From an uncultured Clostridia bacterium (GTDB taxonomy: Bacteria > Bacillota > Clostridia > Christensenellales > Borkfalkiaceae): a DNA stretch of 64,000 nucleotides. The stretch covers positions 186,001 through 250,000 of the forward strand of contig CALWCE010000001.1 of assembly GCA_944376295.1 (NCBI GenBank), given 5' to 3'. The translations under genes and the position numbers were made by a program. Position 1 is the first letter of the stretch. The number at the start of each line of letters is the position of its first letter. Below are positions 17,243 to 28,759 of this stretch, piece by piece. A model generated the notes under the pieces. That model saw nothing but the letters and a program-made list of their open reading frames with translations, did not search any database and was not told the DNA's origin.

Positions 17243-17841
17243 ACCGCCTCCGCATCGATCATGATGAGCACCGTCCCCTCGGAGAGCAGATACGCTTCGT
17301 CCTCGAGGGCGATGTTGGAGATGCCGCGCGTCGTCCCGTAGCACAATTCAAGTTCGTGCAGGGGATATTTGAGCCCGCCGCTCTCCTTCACGCGCACGTC
17401 GCCCCCGAAAGGCAGCACGGAGAGCGTCTTCCCCTTGCAGCCGTCGATGGAGATGAGCCCTTCGCCCACAAAGATACGCGAGTAGTTGGTGATCATCTCG
17501 GCGCGCACGCCCTTTTTGTGCGCGGCATAGAGAAGGTGTAAATTTCCGAGGAAATGGTCCTCCCGCGCCCCTCCGCCGCCGTAGATGGCGATGCTCGTCG
17601 CCCCCGCCGCGATGGCGCGGTGCAGGGCGATCTCGCCGTCCGTCTCGTTCTTTTCGGAAGGATAGATCTCCTTGGGCGCAGGGGTCGGGATGATGGGAAG
17701 GGAGTCGTAATCGCCCAGGTTCTCGTCGATGCGCACCTTGTCCTTCGCCCACTTGTACGCCCCGTCGCAGCAATAGACGTAAGCGCCCTCTGCGATCGCG
17801 CCGCGGTAGGGCTCCCCGTTGAGTAAGATGATGGCTTTCAT
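17239..17841 (-). CDS. thiN: Thiamine diphosphokinase
   Basis: 200 residues. Converts thiamine to thiamine diphosphate. Motifs are CCDGAYKWA, GDYDSL, ETDGEIALHRAIAAG and GGGGAREDHFLGNL (the usual site is GALGGRxDH). Its ATG overlaps the rpe stop by four bases, and its stop overlaps the dipeptidase start by four, so translation is probably coupled. rpe-thiN is the conserved Firmicutes order. Confidence 0.94.
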   Translation of the reverse strand: MKAIILLNGEPYRGAIAEGAYVYCCDGAYKWAKDKVRIDENLGDYDSLPIIPTPAPKEIYPSEKNETDGEIALHRAIAAGATSIAIYGGGGAREDHFLGNLHLLYAAHKKGVRAEMITNYSRIFVGEGLISIDGCKGKTLSVLPFGGDVRVKESGGLKYPLHELELCYGTTRGISNIALEDEAYLLSEGTVLIMIDAEAV

Positions 17842-18497
17842 TCTCCCCTCAATTTGGCGATCGTCGCCTTCATGTCGTCCGAACGGAACACCGTGCTCCC
17901 CGCGACGATGACGTTCGCGCCCGCGGAGATGACGTCCTTCACGTTCTCTTCCGTGATGCCGCCGTCCACCTCGATATCGAGTTCGGGCTTGCCCGCGCAG
18001 ATGCAGAAGGTGCGCAGCCGTTCGATCTTTTCGAGCGTCTCGGGAATGAAGCGCTGGCCGCCCCAGCCGGGATGCACGCTCATGAGGAGCAGCATATCGG
18101 CGTCCCCCACCGCGTCGAAGATGCTCTCGACGGGCGTGTTGGGGTTGATGACGGCGGAAGCCTTCATGCCGTAGTTCTTGATGAGCCGCAGCATCTGCAC
18201 CGTATTTTCGCGGCATTCCTCGACGTGGATGGTCGCCATGTTGGCGCCCGCGCGCGCAAACCCTTCAAGCCGCGTCTCCGGCCGCAGGACCATCAAATGG
18301 CAGTCGAGCGGAAGGGAGGTGTACGGGCGGATATGGCGGATCATCTGATCGCCGAAGGTGATGGTCGGCACGAAATTGCCGTCCATCACGTCGCAGTGGA
18401 TGTAGTCCGCGCCGCACTCTTCGAGCGTCTTGACCGTCTCGCCCATGCGGGCGAAATCTCCCGCCAGGATGGATGGCGCAACTTTGACTTTTAGCAT
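17838..18497 (-). CDS. rpe: Ribulose-phosphate 3-epimerase
   Basis: 219 residues. Interconverts ribulose-5-phosphate and xylulose-5-phosphate. TIM-barrel motifs are APSILAGDFARMG, HCDVMDGNFVPTITFG, DCHLMV, MSVHPGWGGQRFIP and EVDGGI, which include the metal His/Asp residues. The Shine-Dalgarno (GGGGGC) is modest. About 150 bases separate it from rlmN; in Bacillus the genes prpC, prkC and rsgA occupy this place. Confidence 0.96.
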   Translation of the reverse strand: MLKVKVAPSILAGDFARMGETVKTLEECGADYIHCDVMDGNFVPTITFGDQMIRHIRPYTSLPLDCHLMVLRPETRLEGFARAGANMATIHVEECRENTVQMLRLIKNYGMKASAVINPNTPVESIFDAVGDADMLLLMSVHPGWGGQRFIPETLEKIERLRTFCICAGKPELDIEVDGGITEENVKDVISAGANVIVAGSTVFRSDDMKATIAKLRGE

Positions 18498-18648
18498 GAT
18501 TAGCCCCCAAAATGTATTGCGGCTGCCGCCGCTTTTTACGGCATTTCGCCGTTTTTTATCTGTCTTACCTTTGCTCCCGCAATGTTTTCGGAAGCCCTTT
18601 TTCACATCGTCGTCGCTCCGCGGCCTAAGCTTTGCCGAAACTCGTGCT

Positions 18649-19704
18649 TTATTCCTCTTCCTTTCTCTCTTCTTTTTCCAAGTAGTTCGCTCTCAGTTGG
18701 CCGCAGGCGCCGCCGATGTCGTTTCCCATGCTGCGGCGGAGGGTCGCCGAAATGCCCTCCTTTTCGAGCATCCCCAAAAAGCGGTAGGCGTCCTTTTCCG
18801 TCACCGTCTTCAAGGAGCGCTCCTTGACCTCGTTGAGGCGGATGAGATTGACATGGCAGGGCCGCCCTTTCAAAAGCGCCGCAAGGGCGTGGGCGTGCTT
18901 TTCGTCGCTGTTTTCGCCGCCGATGAGGCTGTATTCGAAGATATAGCGTCTCCCCGTCTCTTTGAAATACACGTCGCACGCCTTCAAAATGTCGGCGATC
19001 TTGTAGGCGTTCGCAACGGGCATGGTGCGGGCGCGCTCCTCGTCCGTCGAGGCGTGCAAAGAGACCGTCAGATTGAGTGGGATGCCCTCCTTTGCAAAGG
19101 CGAGCATCTTGGGCACGAGGCCGCACGTCGAAAGACTTATGTTGCGCGCGCTGATGTGGATGCCGCCCTCCATCGTGAGAAGGCGTAAAAATCTGATAAC
19201 GTTGTCGTAGTTGTCGAAGGGTTCGCCGCTGCCCATGAGCACGACGTTATGCACGGCGCGGTCTTTGAGCGTGCCGCCCTCCGCGCGGTTGACGACAAGG
19301 ATCTCGGAAAGGATCTCCCCCGCCGTTAAATTGCGCACAAGCCCGTTGAGCGTGGAGGCGCAGAACTTGCACCCCATGCGGCAGCCCACCTGCGTCGAAA
19401 CGCACTGCGTCGCGCCGTATTTATACTGCATGAGGACGCCCTCGATGAGGTTGCCGTCCGCAAGCGCGAAGAGATATTTCTTCGTGCCGTCCAAAGAGGT
19501 GAACACCTCCCGGATGCGCACGGGCTCGTCTTCGAAGCGCTCCAGAAGCTTTTCGCGTAAGGCAGCGGAGACGGGCAGTTCGGAAAGCTTCTTGCCCTGC
19601 ATAAGCCCCTGAAAGATCTGTTTGGCGCGGAACTTCTGTTCGCCGTACTCGAGGACGAGCGCTTCCAATTCTTGGGGCGAGAAATCCTGCAAGATCTCCT
19701 TCAT
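18649..19704 (-). CDS. rlmN: Dual-specificity RNA methyltransferase RlmN (A2503 23S rRNA, tRNA)
   Basis: 351-residue radical-SAM enzyme that methylates C2 of A2503 in 23S rRNA and A37 in some tRNAs. The cluster motif is GCRMGCKFCAS (Cx3Cx2C). The SAM-binding GSGEP and the methyl-carrier cysteine near the C-terminus (GACGQLR) are present. ATG at 19704 overlaps the rsmB stop by four bases. Confidence 0.96.
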   Translation of the reverse strand: MKEILQDFSPQELEALVLEYGEQKFRAKQIFQGLMQGKKLSELPVSAALREKLLERFEDEPVRIREVFTSLDGTKKYLFALADGNLIEGVLMQYKYGATQCVSTQVGCRMGCKFCASTLNGLVRNLTAGEILSEILVVNRAEGGTLKDRAVHNVVLMGSGEPFDNYDNVIRFLRLLTMEGGIHISARNISLSTCGLVPKMLAFAKEGIPLNLTVSLHASTDEERARTMPVANAYKIADILKACDVYFKETGRRYIFEYSLIGGENSDEKHAHALAALLKGRPCHVNLIRLNEVKERSLKTVTEKDAYRFLGMLEKEGISATLRRSMGNDIGGACGQLRANYLEKEERKEEE

Positions 19705-20927
19705 GCCTTCCTCCTGAGTTTTGCGACGTAGAACCCCGCTCCAAAGGCGGTATCGGGCAAAAACTGCAGCCCGAACTTCGTCCTCTCGTGCGGGAGCGGG
19801 CAGTCCGCCGCGCAAACTTCGAATGCGGGATGCGCCTTCAAGAACGCCCCCACGATCCCGTCGTTCTCCTCTTGAAGGAGAGAACAAGTCGAATAATACA
19901 AATGCCCGCCCGCCTTCACATAGCGGGAGCAGTTCCAAAGAATGGCGCGCTGCGCCGCGTTGAGGCCTTTCAGATCGCCTTCCTCTTTGTGGATGGCAAG
20001 ATCGGGGTTCTCCGCCAGCGTGCCGAGTCCCGAACAGGGAACGTCGCACAAAACGCCGTCGAATGCATCTTCCCATTCGGGGCGGAAGACGCTCGAATCG
20101 CCCGTCTCCGCCCTCACGTTCGCGGTGCCCATGCGGGCGCAGTAACTTTGAATGAGCGACGTGCGGTGCTCGTGCAGTTCGCATGCCGTCACGCGGGCGC
20201 ACTTCCCGGAAAGCAGCACGCTCTTGCCGCCGGGCGCCGCGCAGGCGTCGAGCAGCTCTTTACAGGGCTCCACGACCGAACAGATGGCGACCGACCCCAC
20301 CGACTGAAAGGTGTAGTCCCCGCGATCGAACCCCTCGTCGCGCACGAAATGCGGGAAGATATAAACGTGCGGAAAGGGCGTCTCTTCATGCGGACGGGAA
20401 AGATAGTTCTCCTCCCCGCGCACGAAGCGCACGGTGACGCCGCGGCTCTTTGCAAACAGGATACTCTCCGCCCGCGCCCCGTACTCCTTCAGGATACGGC
20501 GGACGGCAAACAGCGGATAGTTGGAGCGGACGGCAAGCCCTTCCTCGCCTTCGGGCAGGACGACCTTGCCTTCGTCGAACTTGCGCAAAAAGGCGTTGAC
20601 AAAGCCCGCCATGCCGCCTTTGCCGAGCTTTTTTACAAGCTCCACGGCGGTATCCGCAACGTAATAGCGCGGCTTTTCGAGATAGATGAGGTTATAAAGC
20701 GCAATTTTCAAGAGCACGCGCACGCTCTGTTTGGGCGTCTTTTCGGCAAACGCCGCAATGCAGCGGGCAAGATACCGATCGTGCTCCAAAACGCCGTACA
20801 CTGTCCTGACGGTGCGGGCGCGGTTGAGCTCTTCGAGGTCGGTGCCCGAAAGGGCGAGTTTGAGCCGCGCCCCCTCGCCGTAAACCTTCAAAAGGACGCG
20901 GTACGGGTCATAAAACGGGTTGGTCAA
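19701..20927 (-). CDS. rsmB: 16S rRNA m5C967 methyltransferase RsmB
   Basis: 408 residues. Methylates C967 of 16S rRNA with SAM. The N-terminal NusB-like RNA-binding domain covers about 1-130. The Rossmann methyltransferase has DACAAPGGKS, DVPCSGLGTL (catalytic Cys in the PC motif) and YSTCSLL. It overlaps fmt by 20 bases and rlmN by four, within the def-fmt-rsmB-rlmN operon. Confidence 0.95.
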   Translation of the reverse strand: MTNPFYDPYRVLLKVYGEGARLKLALSGTDLEELNRARTVRTVYGVLEHDRYLARCIAAFAEKTPKQSVRVLLKIALYNLIYLEKPRYYVADTAVELVKKLGKGGMAGFVNAFLRKFDEGKVVLPEGEEGLAVRSNYPLFAVRRILKEYGARAESILFAKSRGVTVRFVRGEENYLSRPHEETPFPHVYIFPHFVRDEGFDRGDYTFQSVGSVAICSVVEPCKELLDACAAPGGKSVLLSGKCARVTACELHEHRTSLIQSYCARMGTANVRAETGDSSVFRPEWEDAFDGVLCDVPCSGLGTLAENPDLAIHKEEGDLKGLNAAQRAILWNCSRYVKAGGHLYYSTCSLLQEENDGIVGAFLKAHPAFEVCAADCPLPHERTKFGLQFLPDTAFGAGFYVAKLRRKA

Positions 20928-21831
20928 AGCGCATCCCCTCTTTGAGTTTATTGCCGTTGAGGAAGTCGCGCACGCTCATCCTCTTGCCGCCTGCGGGCTG
21001 CACATCCGCAACGCGCACCGCCCCTTCCCCGCACTTGATGACGAGCCCCCCCTTGGGCGATGCCGAAAGCACGGTGCCGAAGGGAGCGTCGCTCTCCGTT
21101 TTTTCCTCGGAAGCGAAGTAGAAGTTGAGCGTATGCCCGCGGCAGGTGCCGAAGGCAAGCGGAGCAGGCGAAAGCCCGCGGATGAGGCAGGAAACTTCGC
21201 GCGCGCTCTTTGCAAAGTCCACCTGCGTGCGCACGACTTTTTTGCAAACAAAGCCCTCGCCCTGCGGCGTGAGCGAAACATCCCCTTCGAGGATGCGCCG
21301 CACCGCTTCGACGATGAGCTCCGCGCCCAACGAGGAGAGCCGTTTTGCAAGCGCATCCGCCGTATCTTCGTCATAGACGGGGCAGCGCTCCTGCAAAAAG
21401 ATGTCGCCCGTATCAAGACCGATATCCGTCTTCATGATGGTGACGCCCGTCTCGCGGCAGCCGTCCATGATGACGCGCGGGATGGGCGCCGCCCCGCGGT
21501 AGGAAGGCAGCAGGCTCGCATGCACGTTCCACACGCCCTTCGGGTAGAGATCGAGCACTTCCTGCGTCAAAATTTGCCCGTATGCGCAGGTGACGAGCAG
21601 CGCCCCGCCCGCCTGAAAGAGGACGGAGGGATCTCGTTTCAAACTTTCGGGCTGCAGCACGGGAATGCCGAGCGCGAGCGCCGCCTGCTTGACGGGGGGC
21701 GGCGTCAAAATGCCCTTTCTGCCCTGCGGGCGGTCGGGCTGCGTCAGAACGGCGGCGACGCCGAACGCAGAATGCAGCTTTTGAAGGGGAAGGACGGCAA
21801 AGTCGGGCGTCCCCGCAAAGATGAGCTTCAT
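20908..21831 (-). CDS. fmt: Methionyl-tRNA formyltransferase
   Basis: 307 residues. Formylates initiator Met-tRNA using 10-formyl-tetrahydrofolate. The catalytic region NVHASLLPSYRGAAPI with the following GVTIMKTDIGLDTGD is complete; the C-terminal OB domain starts near residue 205. The start codon overlaps the def stop by one base (TGATG). Works in series with deformylase. Confidence 0.96.
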   Translation of the reverse strand: MKLIFAGTPDFAVLPLQKLHSAFGVAAVLTQPDRPQGRKGILTPPPVKQAALALGIPVLQPESLKRDPSVLFQAGGALLVTCAYGQILTQEVLDLYPKGVWNVHASLLPSYRGAAPIPRVIMDGCRETGVTIMKTDIGLDTGDIFLQERCPVYDEDTADALAKRLSSLGAELIVEAVRRILEGDVSLTPQGEGFVCKKVVRTQVDFAKSAREVSCLIRGLSPAPLAFGTCRGHTLNFYFASEEKTESDAPFGTVLSASPKGGLVIKCGEGAVRVADVQPAGGKRMSVRDFLNGNKLKEGMRFDQPVL

Positions 21832-22286
21832 CAGTCCTCCTCGTCGTACACGCGCGCAGCCTTATCGATATAGATGATGCCGTCGAGATGATCGAGTTCA
21901 TGGCAAATGGCGCGCGCAAAGAAGTCGTGCGCGACGAGCGAGCAGCGGTTGCCCTCCCTGTCTTTATACACGATCTTCACTTTGGAAGGGCGGGTGACGA
22001 CGCCCTCCTTCCCGCGCACGGAAAGGCAGCCTTCGGGGCCCGTCTGCTCCCCCTTCTGCCACACGAACACGGGGTTCACGAATTCAAAAAACCCCTCTTC
22101 GACGTCGACGACGACGGCGCGCACGGGCACCCCCACTTGCGGGGCGGCGAGCCCTGCGCCCTGCGCCTTCTTCAAGGTCTCCTTCATGTCGTCGAGAAGG
22201 CTTGCAAGCTCCTCGTCGAACTTTTCCACGGGCGCGCATGTTTCGCGCAGCACCTTGTCTCCCAATTGCACGATCTCGCGGATCAT
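21831..22286 (-). CDS. def: Peptide deformylase
   Basis: 151 residues. Removes the N-formyl group from new proteins. The three family motifs are GAGLAAPQVG, EGCLSV (Cys ligand) and HELDHLDG (two His ligands and the catalytic Glu). Short compared with Bacillus-type class II enzymes, so it looks like a class I enzyme. Coupled to fmt. Confidence 0.97.
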   Translation of the reverse strand: MIREIVQLGDKVLRETCAPVEKFDEELASLLDDMKETLKKAQGAGLAAPQVGVPVRAVVVDVEEGFFEFVNPVFVWQKGEQTGPEGCLSVRGKEGVVTRPSKVKIVYKDREGNRCSLVAHDFFARAICHELDHLDGIIYIDKAARVYDEED

Positions 22287-22296
22287 AGTCTCCTCC

Positions 22297-24465
22297 TCAA
22301 CTTAAATTGCCGGGGTTTTCCTCGACATAGACCAATACTTCCTTTGTATTCTCCTCCGCCGCGATCTCATAGATGCGGGGAAGAGGGCTGCCGTCCGTCA
22401 GGCGCATGAGCACCTGATAGCGGAATTTATTCTGGATGCGCTTGACGGGCGCGTGCATCTTGTTGAAGAACAGAAATTTTTCCGATTCCTCGGCATACAC
22501 CCGCTGCAATTTTTCATACACCGCTTTGAGCGCGGCAAGGGCGAGCTTGTCCTCTTCCGCCGTCACCATCACGCGGACGATGCGCGCAAAGGGCGGGAAC
22601 GCCATCGCGGCGCGCATGCCCACTTCGTGCTCGTAAAAGCCCTCGTAATCGTAAGACGCCGCAAAGCGCAGGATGTAGTTGTCGGGGTCGTACGTCTGCA
22701 AAACGACCTCCCCCCTGTTCTCTGCCCTGCCGCTCCTGCCCGCGACCTGCGTGACGAGCTGAAAGGTGCGCTCCCCGCTCCGATAGTCGGGAAAGTGCAG
22801 GCTCATATCCGCATCGAGGATCCCCACGAGCGTCACGTTGGGGAAATCGTGCCCCTTGGCGACCATCTGCGTGCCGACGAGGATATCCGCCTCTTTGGCG
22901 GCAAAGCGCTGCAAAATTTTGAGATGCCCTTCCTTGCCGCTCGTCGTGTCGTTGTCCATGCGCAAAATGCGCGCCTCAGGATACAGCTTTTTGAGCTCGC
23001 GCTCCACGCGCTGGGTGCCCGTGCCCACATAGTTGATGTGCACGCCCCCGCACTCGGGGCAGGCGGAGAGCATATGGTACTTCGTGCCGCAGTAGTGGCA
23101 TTTGAGGCAGTTTTCCTCGCTGTGATAGGTGAGCGAGACGTCGCAGTGTTCGCATTTTGCGACATACCCGCAGTCGCGGCAGATGACCGTCTGCGAATAT
23201 CCCCTGCGGTTCAGAAACAAAATGGCCTGATCGCCCTTTTCGAGGCAGGTCTCGAGGCGTTCTCTCAACGCCGCCGAAAAGGGAGACGGGTTGCCCCGCT
23301 TGACTTCTCTCCGCATATCGACGAGATGCACTTCGGGCATGGGGCGGCGGTTGATGCGCTCGGGCAGGGTGATGAGTTCGAATTCCCCTTCCTTTGCGCG
23401 GCGGTACGTCTCGACGGAGGGCGTCGCGCTGCCCAAAACCAGCTTGCAGCCGTTGTGCTTCGCCCGAAGGTAGGCGATATCGAAGGTATTGTAGCGCGGG
23501 GAGCTCTCGGAAGAATAGCTGCCGTCGTGCTCCTCGTCGATGACGATGACGCCGATATTTTCCAGCGGCGCGAACACCGCGGAGCGCGCCCCGATGGCGA
23601 TCTTCGCTTCTCCCGAGCGCAACCGCTCCCATTCGTCGAAGCGCTCCCCCGCCGAAAGCCCGCTGTGCAGGATGGCGCAGCTCATCCGAAAGCGGGCGCG
23701 CAGCTGCGCGAACATCTGCGGCGTCAGCGAAATTTCGGGCACCAAAAAGATGGCGCTCTTCCCCGCCTCCAGGGCATGGGCGATGAGGGTGAGATAGATC
23801 TCCGTCTTGCCGCTCCCCGTAACGCCGTGGATGAGCGTGACCGTCTTTTGCGTCCTTTCTATCGTATGAACGGCGTCCTCCTGCGCGGGCGTGAGCGGGC
23901 GGAGGGGCGCCGATTTTTGCAGCCGTTCGTAAGGATCGCGGAAGACGCGCCGCTTTTCGATGTGCAGCATCCCCCGCTCTTCGAGCCCCTTGACGGCAGA
24001 GCCGAACTCTTCGCGGAGGGCGGTAAGATCCGCCTCGCCTCGGGCAGATAAAAATTCGGCAAGTTCTCTCTGCCGCTTTGCGCGGGGCGGGATGAGCCCG
24101 ATGTCTCCTTCCAAGGAGGCGACCGACTTTACGCGCTCGGAGACCTTTCCCGTGCGCATTTCGGCGGGAAGAAAGAGCCGCAGCACGAGCGCCTTCGGGC
24201 AGCGGTAGCGCCGCGCGAGCTTCTCCGCAAGCGCAAGGCACTCCGCGTTGAGGGCGGGCAGCTCGTCGAGGACGCGAATGATCTTTTTCAGCTTTTCGGG
24301 CGGAAGCTCGCTCTCCTCTTTGACGCGCATGACGATCCCCGTCGTCACGCTCCTTGCAAAGGGAACGGTGACGCGCATGCCCGCACACACCTCGTCTCCG
24401 CAAAGATAGTCGAAGACGCGGTCCACTTCGCTGTGCGCGATGTCTACGATCACCTCTGCGACCAT
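22297..24465 (-). CDS. priA: Primosomal protein N', replication restart helicase PriA
   Basis: 722 residues. 3'-5' helicase that reloads the replisome at stalled forks. The N-terminal DNA-binding domain is followed by Walker A (GVTGSGKTEIYL), a DEEH box, and SATPSVETY. A zinc-binding cysteine array follows: CRDCGYVAKCEHC then CLKCHYCG and CPECGG. The helicase C domain has GTQMVAKGHDFPNV and QVAGRSGR. ATG at 24465 is preferred because AGGAGG sits five bases before it. Ten bases separate it from def. Confidence 0.97.
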   Translation of the reverse strand: MVAEVIVDIAHSEVDRVFDYLCGDEVCAGMRVTVPFARSVTTGIVMRVKEESELPPEKLKKIIRVLDELPALNAECLALAEKLARRYRCPKALVLRLFLPAEMRTGKVSERVKSVASLEGDIGLIPPRAKRQRELAEFLSARGEADLTALREEFGSAVKGLEERGMLHIEKRRVFRDPYERLQKSAPLRPLTPAQEDAVHTIERTQKTVTLIHGVTGSGKTEIYLTLIAHALEAGKSAIFLVPEISLTPQMFAQLRARFRMSCAILHSGLSAGERFDEWERLRSGEAKIAIGARSAVFAPLENIGVIVIDEEHDGSYSSESSPRYNTFDIAYLRAKHNGCKLVLGSATPSVETYRRAKEGEFELITLPERINRRPMPEVHLVDMRREVKRGNPSPFSAALRERLETCLEKGDQAILFLNRRGYSQTVICRDCGYVAKCEHCDVSLTYHSEENCLKCHYCGTKYHMLSACPECGGVHINYVGTGTQRVERELKKLYPEARILRMDNDTTSGKEGHLKILQRFAAKEADILVGTQMVAKGHDFPNVTLVGILDADMSLHFPDYRSGERTFQLVTQVAGRSGRAENRGEVVLQTYDPDNYILRFAASYDYEGFYEHEVGMRAAMAFPPFARIVRVMVTAEEDKLALAALKAVYEKLQRVYAEESEKFLFFNKMHAPVKRIQNKFRYQVLMRLTDGSPLPRIYEIAAEENTKEVLVYVEENPGNLS

Positions 24466-24529
24466 CTCTTCCTCCTGACGTCCTTCCAATAGTAAATTGC
24501 CCCGTCTTGCATACGGGGCTTACGGGATG

Positions 24530-24751
24530 TCAATCCCTCGAAATGTGCACTTTGCCGTTCATGATCTCCTGGCAGGCAAGGACGATCTCCTTCTGCTTGC
24601 CGGGGAGTTCGGTAACGCCCGTCGCCTGCATCTGTTCGATGATCTGACGGGTGCGCTTTGCAACGACGACGCAAAGTTCATAGCGGCTGACGGGGTCTTC
24701 TTCCGTGCCGAGTTTTCTCACGAGTGCATCCACTGCGGGTTCATTGATCAT
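24530..24751 (-). CDS. rpoZ: RNA polymerase omega subunit
   Basis: 73 residues. Assembly and stability subunit of RNA polymerase. Omega-type core SRYELCVVVAKRTRQI. Located between gmk and priA, as in other Firmicutes; coaBC, which often follows, is absent here. Confidence 0.93.
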   Translation of the reverse strand: MINEPAVDALVRKLGTEEDPVSRYELCVVVAKRTRQIIEQMQATGVTELPGKQKEIVLACQEIMNGKVHISRD

Positions 24752-24769
24752 GGTCTTTCTCCTTTCTCT

Positions 24770-25336
24770 TTATTTTGCATTCTCCGCCAGAACGATCTCG
24801 TGAAGGCGGGCTGCCGTCTCTTTGAGATCGTCGTTGACGACGACATAGTCATATTGGTCTTTGAGCGAGAGCTCGTATCTTGCGCGGGCGAGCCGTTCTC
24901 TTAAGGCGTCTTCGTCCTCCGAAGCCCTGCCCTCGAGGCGATGGATGAGCGTCTCTTCATCGGGCGGGACGACGAGGATGAGCACGGGGGCAAATTCCGC
25001 CCCGCAGCGCTTCTGCACGTTGAGCGCCCCCACGACGTCGATCTCCAGAATGACCGATTTTTCCTTCATCTGCTCGCGCACGAAGTCTTTGGGCGTGCCG
25101 TAGTAGTTGCCGAAGTGCTCGTCGTACTCCAGAAAGCCGTCCGCTTCGACGCGGCGTAAAAATTCGTCCCTCGTCAGAAAGAAGTAATCGACGCCGTCTC
25201 TCTCCCCCGCGCGGGGCTTCCGCGTCGTGCAGGAGACGGAGAGCGCCAGATGTTCGTCGAGTTTCAAAAGCTCCTTGACGAGCGTTCCCTTGCCGACCCC
25301 CGAAGGGCCGGAGATGATATAAAGCCTGTTTCTCAT
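24770..25336 (-). CDS. gmk: Guanylate kinase
   Basis: 188 residues. Phosphorylates GMP to GDP. P-loop GPSGVGKGT at residues 10-18, then TTRKPRAGERDGVDYFF and YGTPKDFV (GMP-binding). An in-frame ATG six codons earlier would overlap the yloC stop as ATGA and is a real alternative. The chosen start places the P-loop at its usual distance. Confidence 0.95.
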   Translation of the reverse strand: MRNRLYIISGPSGVGKGTLVKELLKLDEHLALSVSCTTRKPRAGERDGVDYFFLTRDEFLRRVEADGFLEYDEHFGNYYGTPKDFVREQMKEKSVILEIDVVGALNVQKRCGAEFAPVLILVVPPDEETLIHRLEGRASEDEDALRERLARARYELSLKDQYDYVVVNDDLKETAARLHEIVLAENAK

Positions 25337-25350
25337 AAACTCATTGCGCC

Positions 25351-26223
25351 TCATTCGAGGTTCTGGATCTGTTCGCGCACCTTTTCGATCTCGTTCTTCA
25401 TTTTGAGCGCGAGCGCCGTGATCTCCGCGTCGTTGCTCTTGCTGCACACGGTGTTGCACTCGCGGTTGAATTCCTGGATGAGGAAGTCGAGCTTTCTTCC
25501 CACGATCTCCTCCTCCGCGATGCGGAACAGCTCTTGGATGTGCGAGCTCAGACGGGTAAGTTCCTCGTCGATGCTGCACTTATCGGCAAAGAGCGCGGCT
25601 TCCGTTAAGATGCGCGTCTCGTCCACCTTGCCGCCGAGATAATCGTTCATGCGCTCGGTGAGCTTCTTTCTGTACTCTACGGCAACGAGGGGCGCGCGCT
25701 CGGAAATGGCGTCGCGAAGGGAAGATATCTCCTTCCCCCGTTGCAGCACGTCCTCTTTCAGGCGTTCGCCCTCGGCACGGCGCATCGCGGAAAGCGCATC
25801 CGCCGCCTTCTCCGCCGCCGCAAGCAAGGCGGGCTTCAAGGCTCCGTCCTCGCCCTCTTCCTCTTCGAAGCGCACCACGTCGGGAAGGCGCAGCAAAAAG
25901 GCGAGCGAAACGTCGTTCTCGGCTTCGGGAAAGCGCTCCGACAGTGCTTTGGCAGCACTCAGATATCCTTCGGCGAGCGAAAGATCGACGCGCGGGGTCT
26001 TAGGCTTTTCCCTTAAGTCCGTCATGCTCACGAAGACGTCGATGCGGCCGCGCGCAAAACGGGAGCGAAGGAGGGCGCGCACGTCCTCTTCGTAGGGCGC
26101 GAGCGCGTGCGGGCACTTGACGGCAAGATCCAAAAAGCGGTTGTTGACCGACTTCAATTCGACGGTGACGCAAAGTCCTCCCTCGCGGTATTCTCCCTTT
26201 CCGAAGCCCGTCATGCTATACAT
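25351..26223 (-). CDS. YicC/YloC family endoribonuclease
   Basis: 290 residues. The N-terminal signature MYSMTGFGKGEY with LKSVNNRFLD is typical, and the C-terminal domain (KLDFLIQEFNRECNTVCSKS) is intact. Escherichia coli YicC is reported to be an endoribonuclease. First gene of the yloC-gmk-rpoZ-priA-def-fmt-rsmB-rlmN run, with a clear promoter ahead. Confidence 0.92.
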   Translation of the reverse strand: MYSMTGFGKGEYREGGLCVTVELKSVNNRFLDLAVKCPHALAPYEEDVRALLRSRFARGRIDVFVSMTDLREKPKTPRVDLSLAEGYLSAAKALSERFPEAENDVSLAFLLRLPDVVRFEEEEGEDGALKPALLAAAEKAADALSAMRRAEGERLKEDVLQRGKEISSLRDAISERAPLVAVEYRKKLTERMNDYLGGKVDETRILTEAALFADKCSIDEELTRLSSHIQELFRIAEEEIVGRKLDFLIQEFNRECNTVCSKSNDAEITALALKMKNEIEKVREQIQNLE

Positions 26224-26272
26224 CCCGATCCTGCCTCCGTACCGGCAATGCGCCGATTTTCAGTGATAAACC

Positions 26273-26301
26273 ATTATAGCATACCCGCGCCGTTTTTTCA
26301 A
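26273..26301 (-). promoter_or_regulatory. Promoter of the yloC-gmk-rpoZ-priA operon
   Basis: Minus strand TTGAAA, 17 bases, TATAAT, about 50 bases before the yloC start. Confidence 0.85.
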
Positions 26302-26334
26302 GTGCTTTTTGCGAAGATCATGCGCTTTCCGCAA

Positions 26335-26371
26335 GAAAAACGCCCCCGCCGCGCGGCGCGCGGCGGGGGCG
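26335..26371 (-). terminator. ligA terminator
   Basis: 14-bp perfect stem (26341-26354 with 26358-26371), loop GCC on the minus strand, then T5. Confidence 0.9.
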
Positions 26372-26399
26372 TCTCGGTCTCGGGCGGCAGAGCGCGCCC

Positions 26400-28759
<2,360 letters not shown>

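Noticed and set aside
17842..18216. Long upstream extension of thiN
   Set aside because: It runs through rpe in another frame. The ATG overlapping the rpe stop (ATGA) is the natural start.
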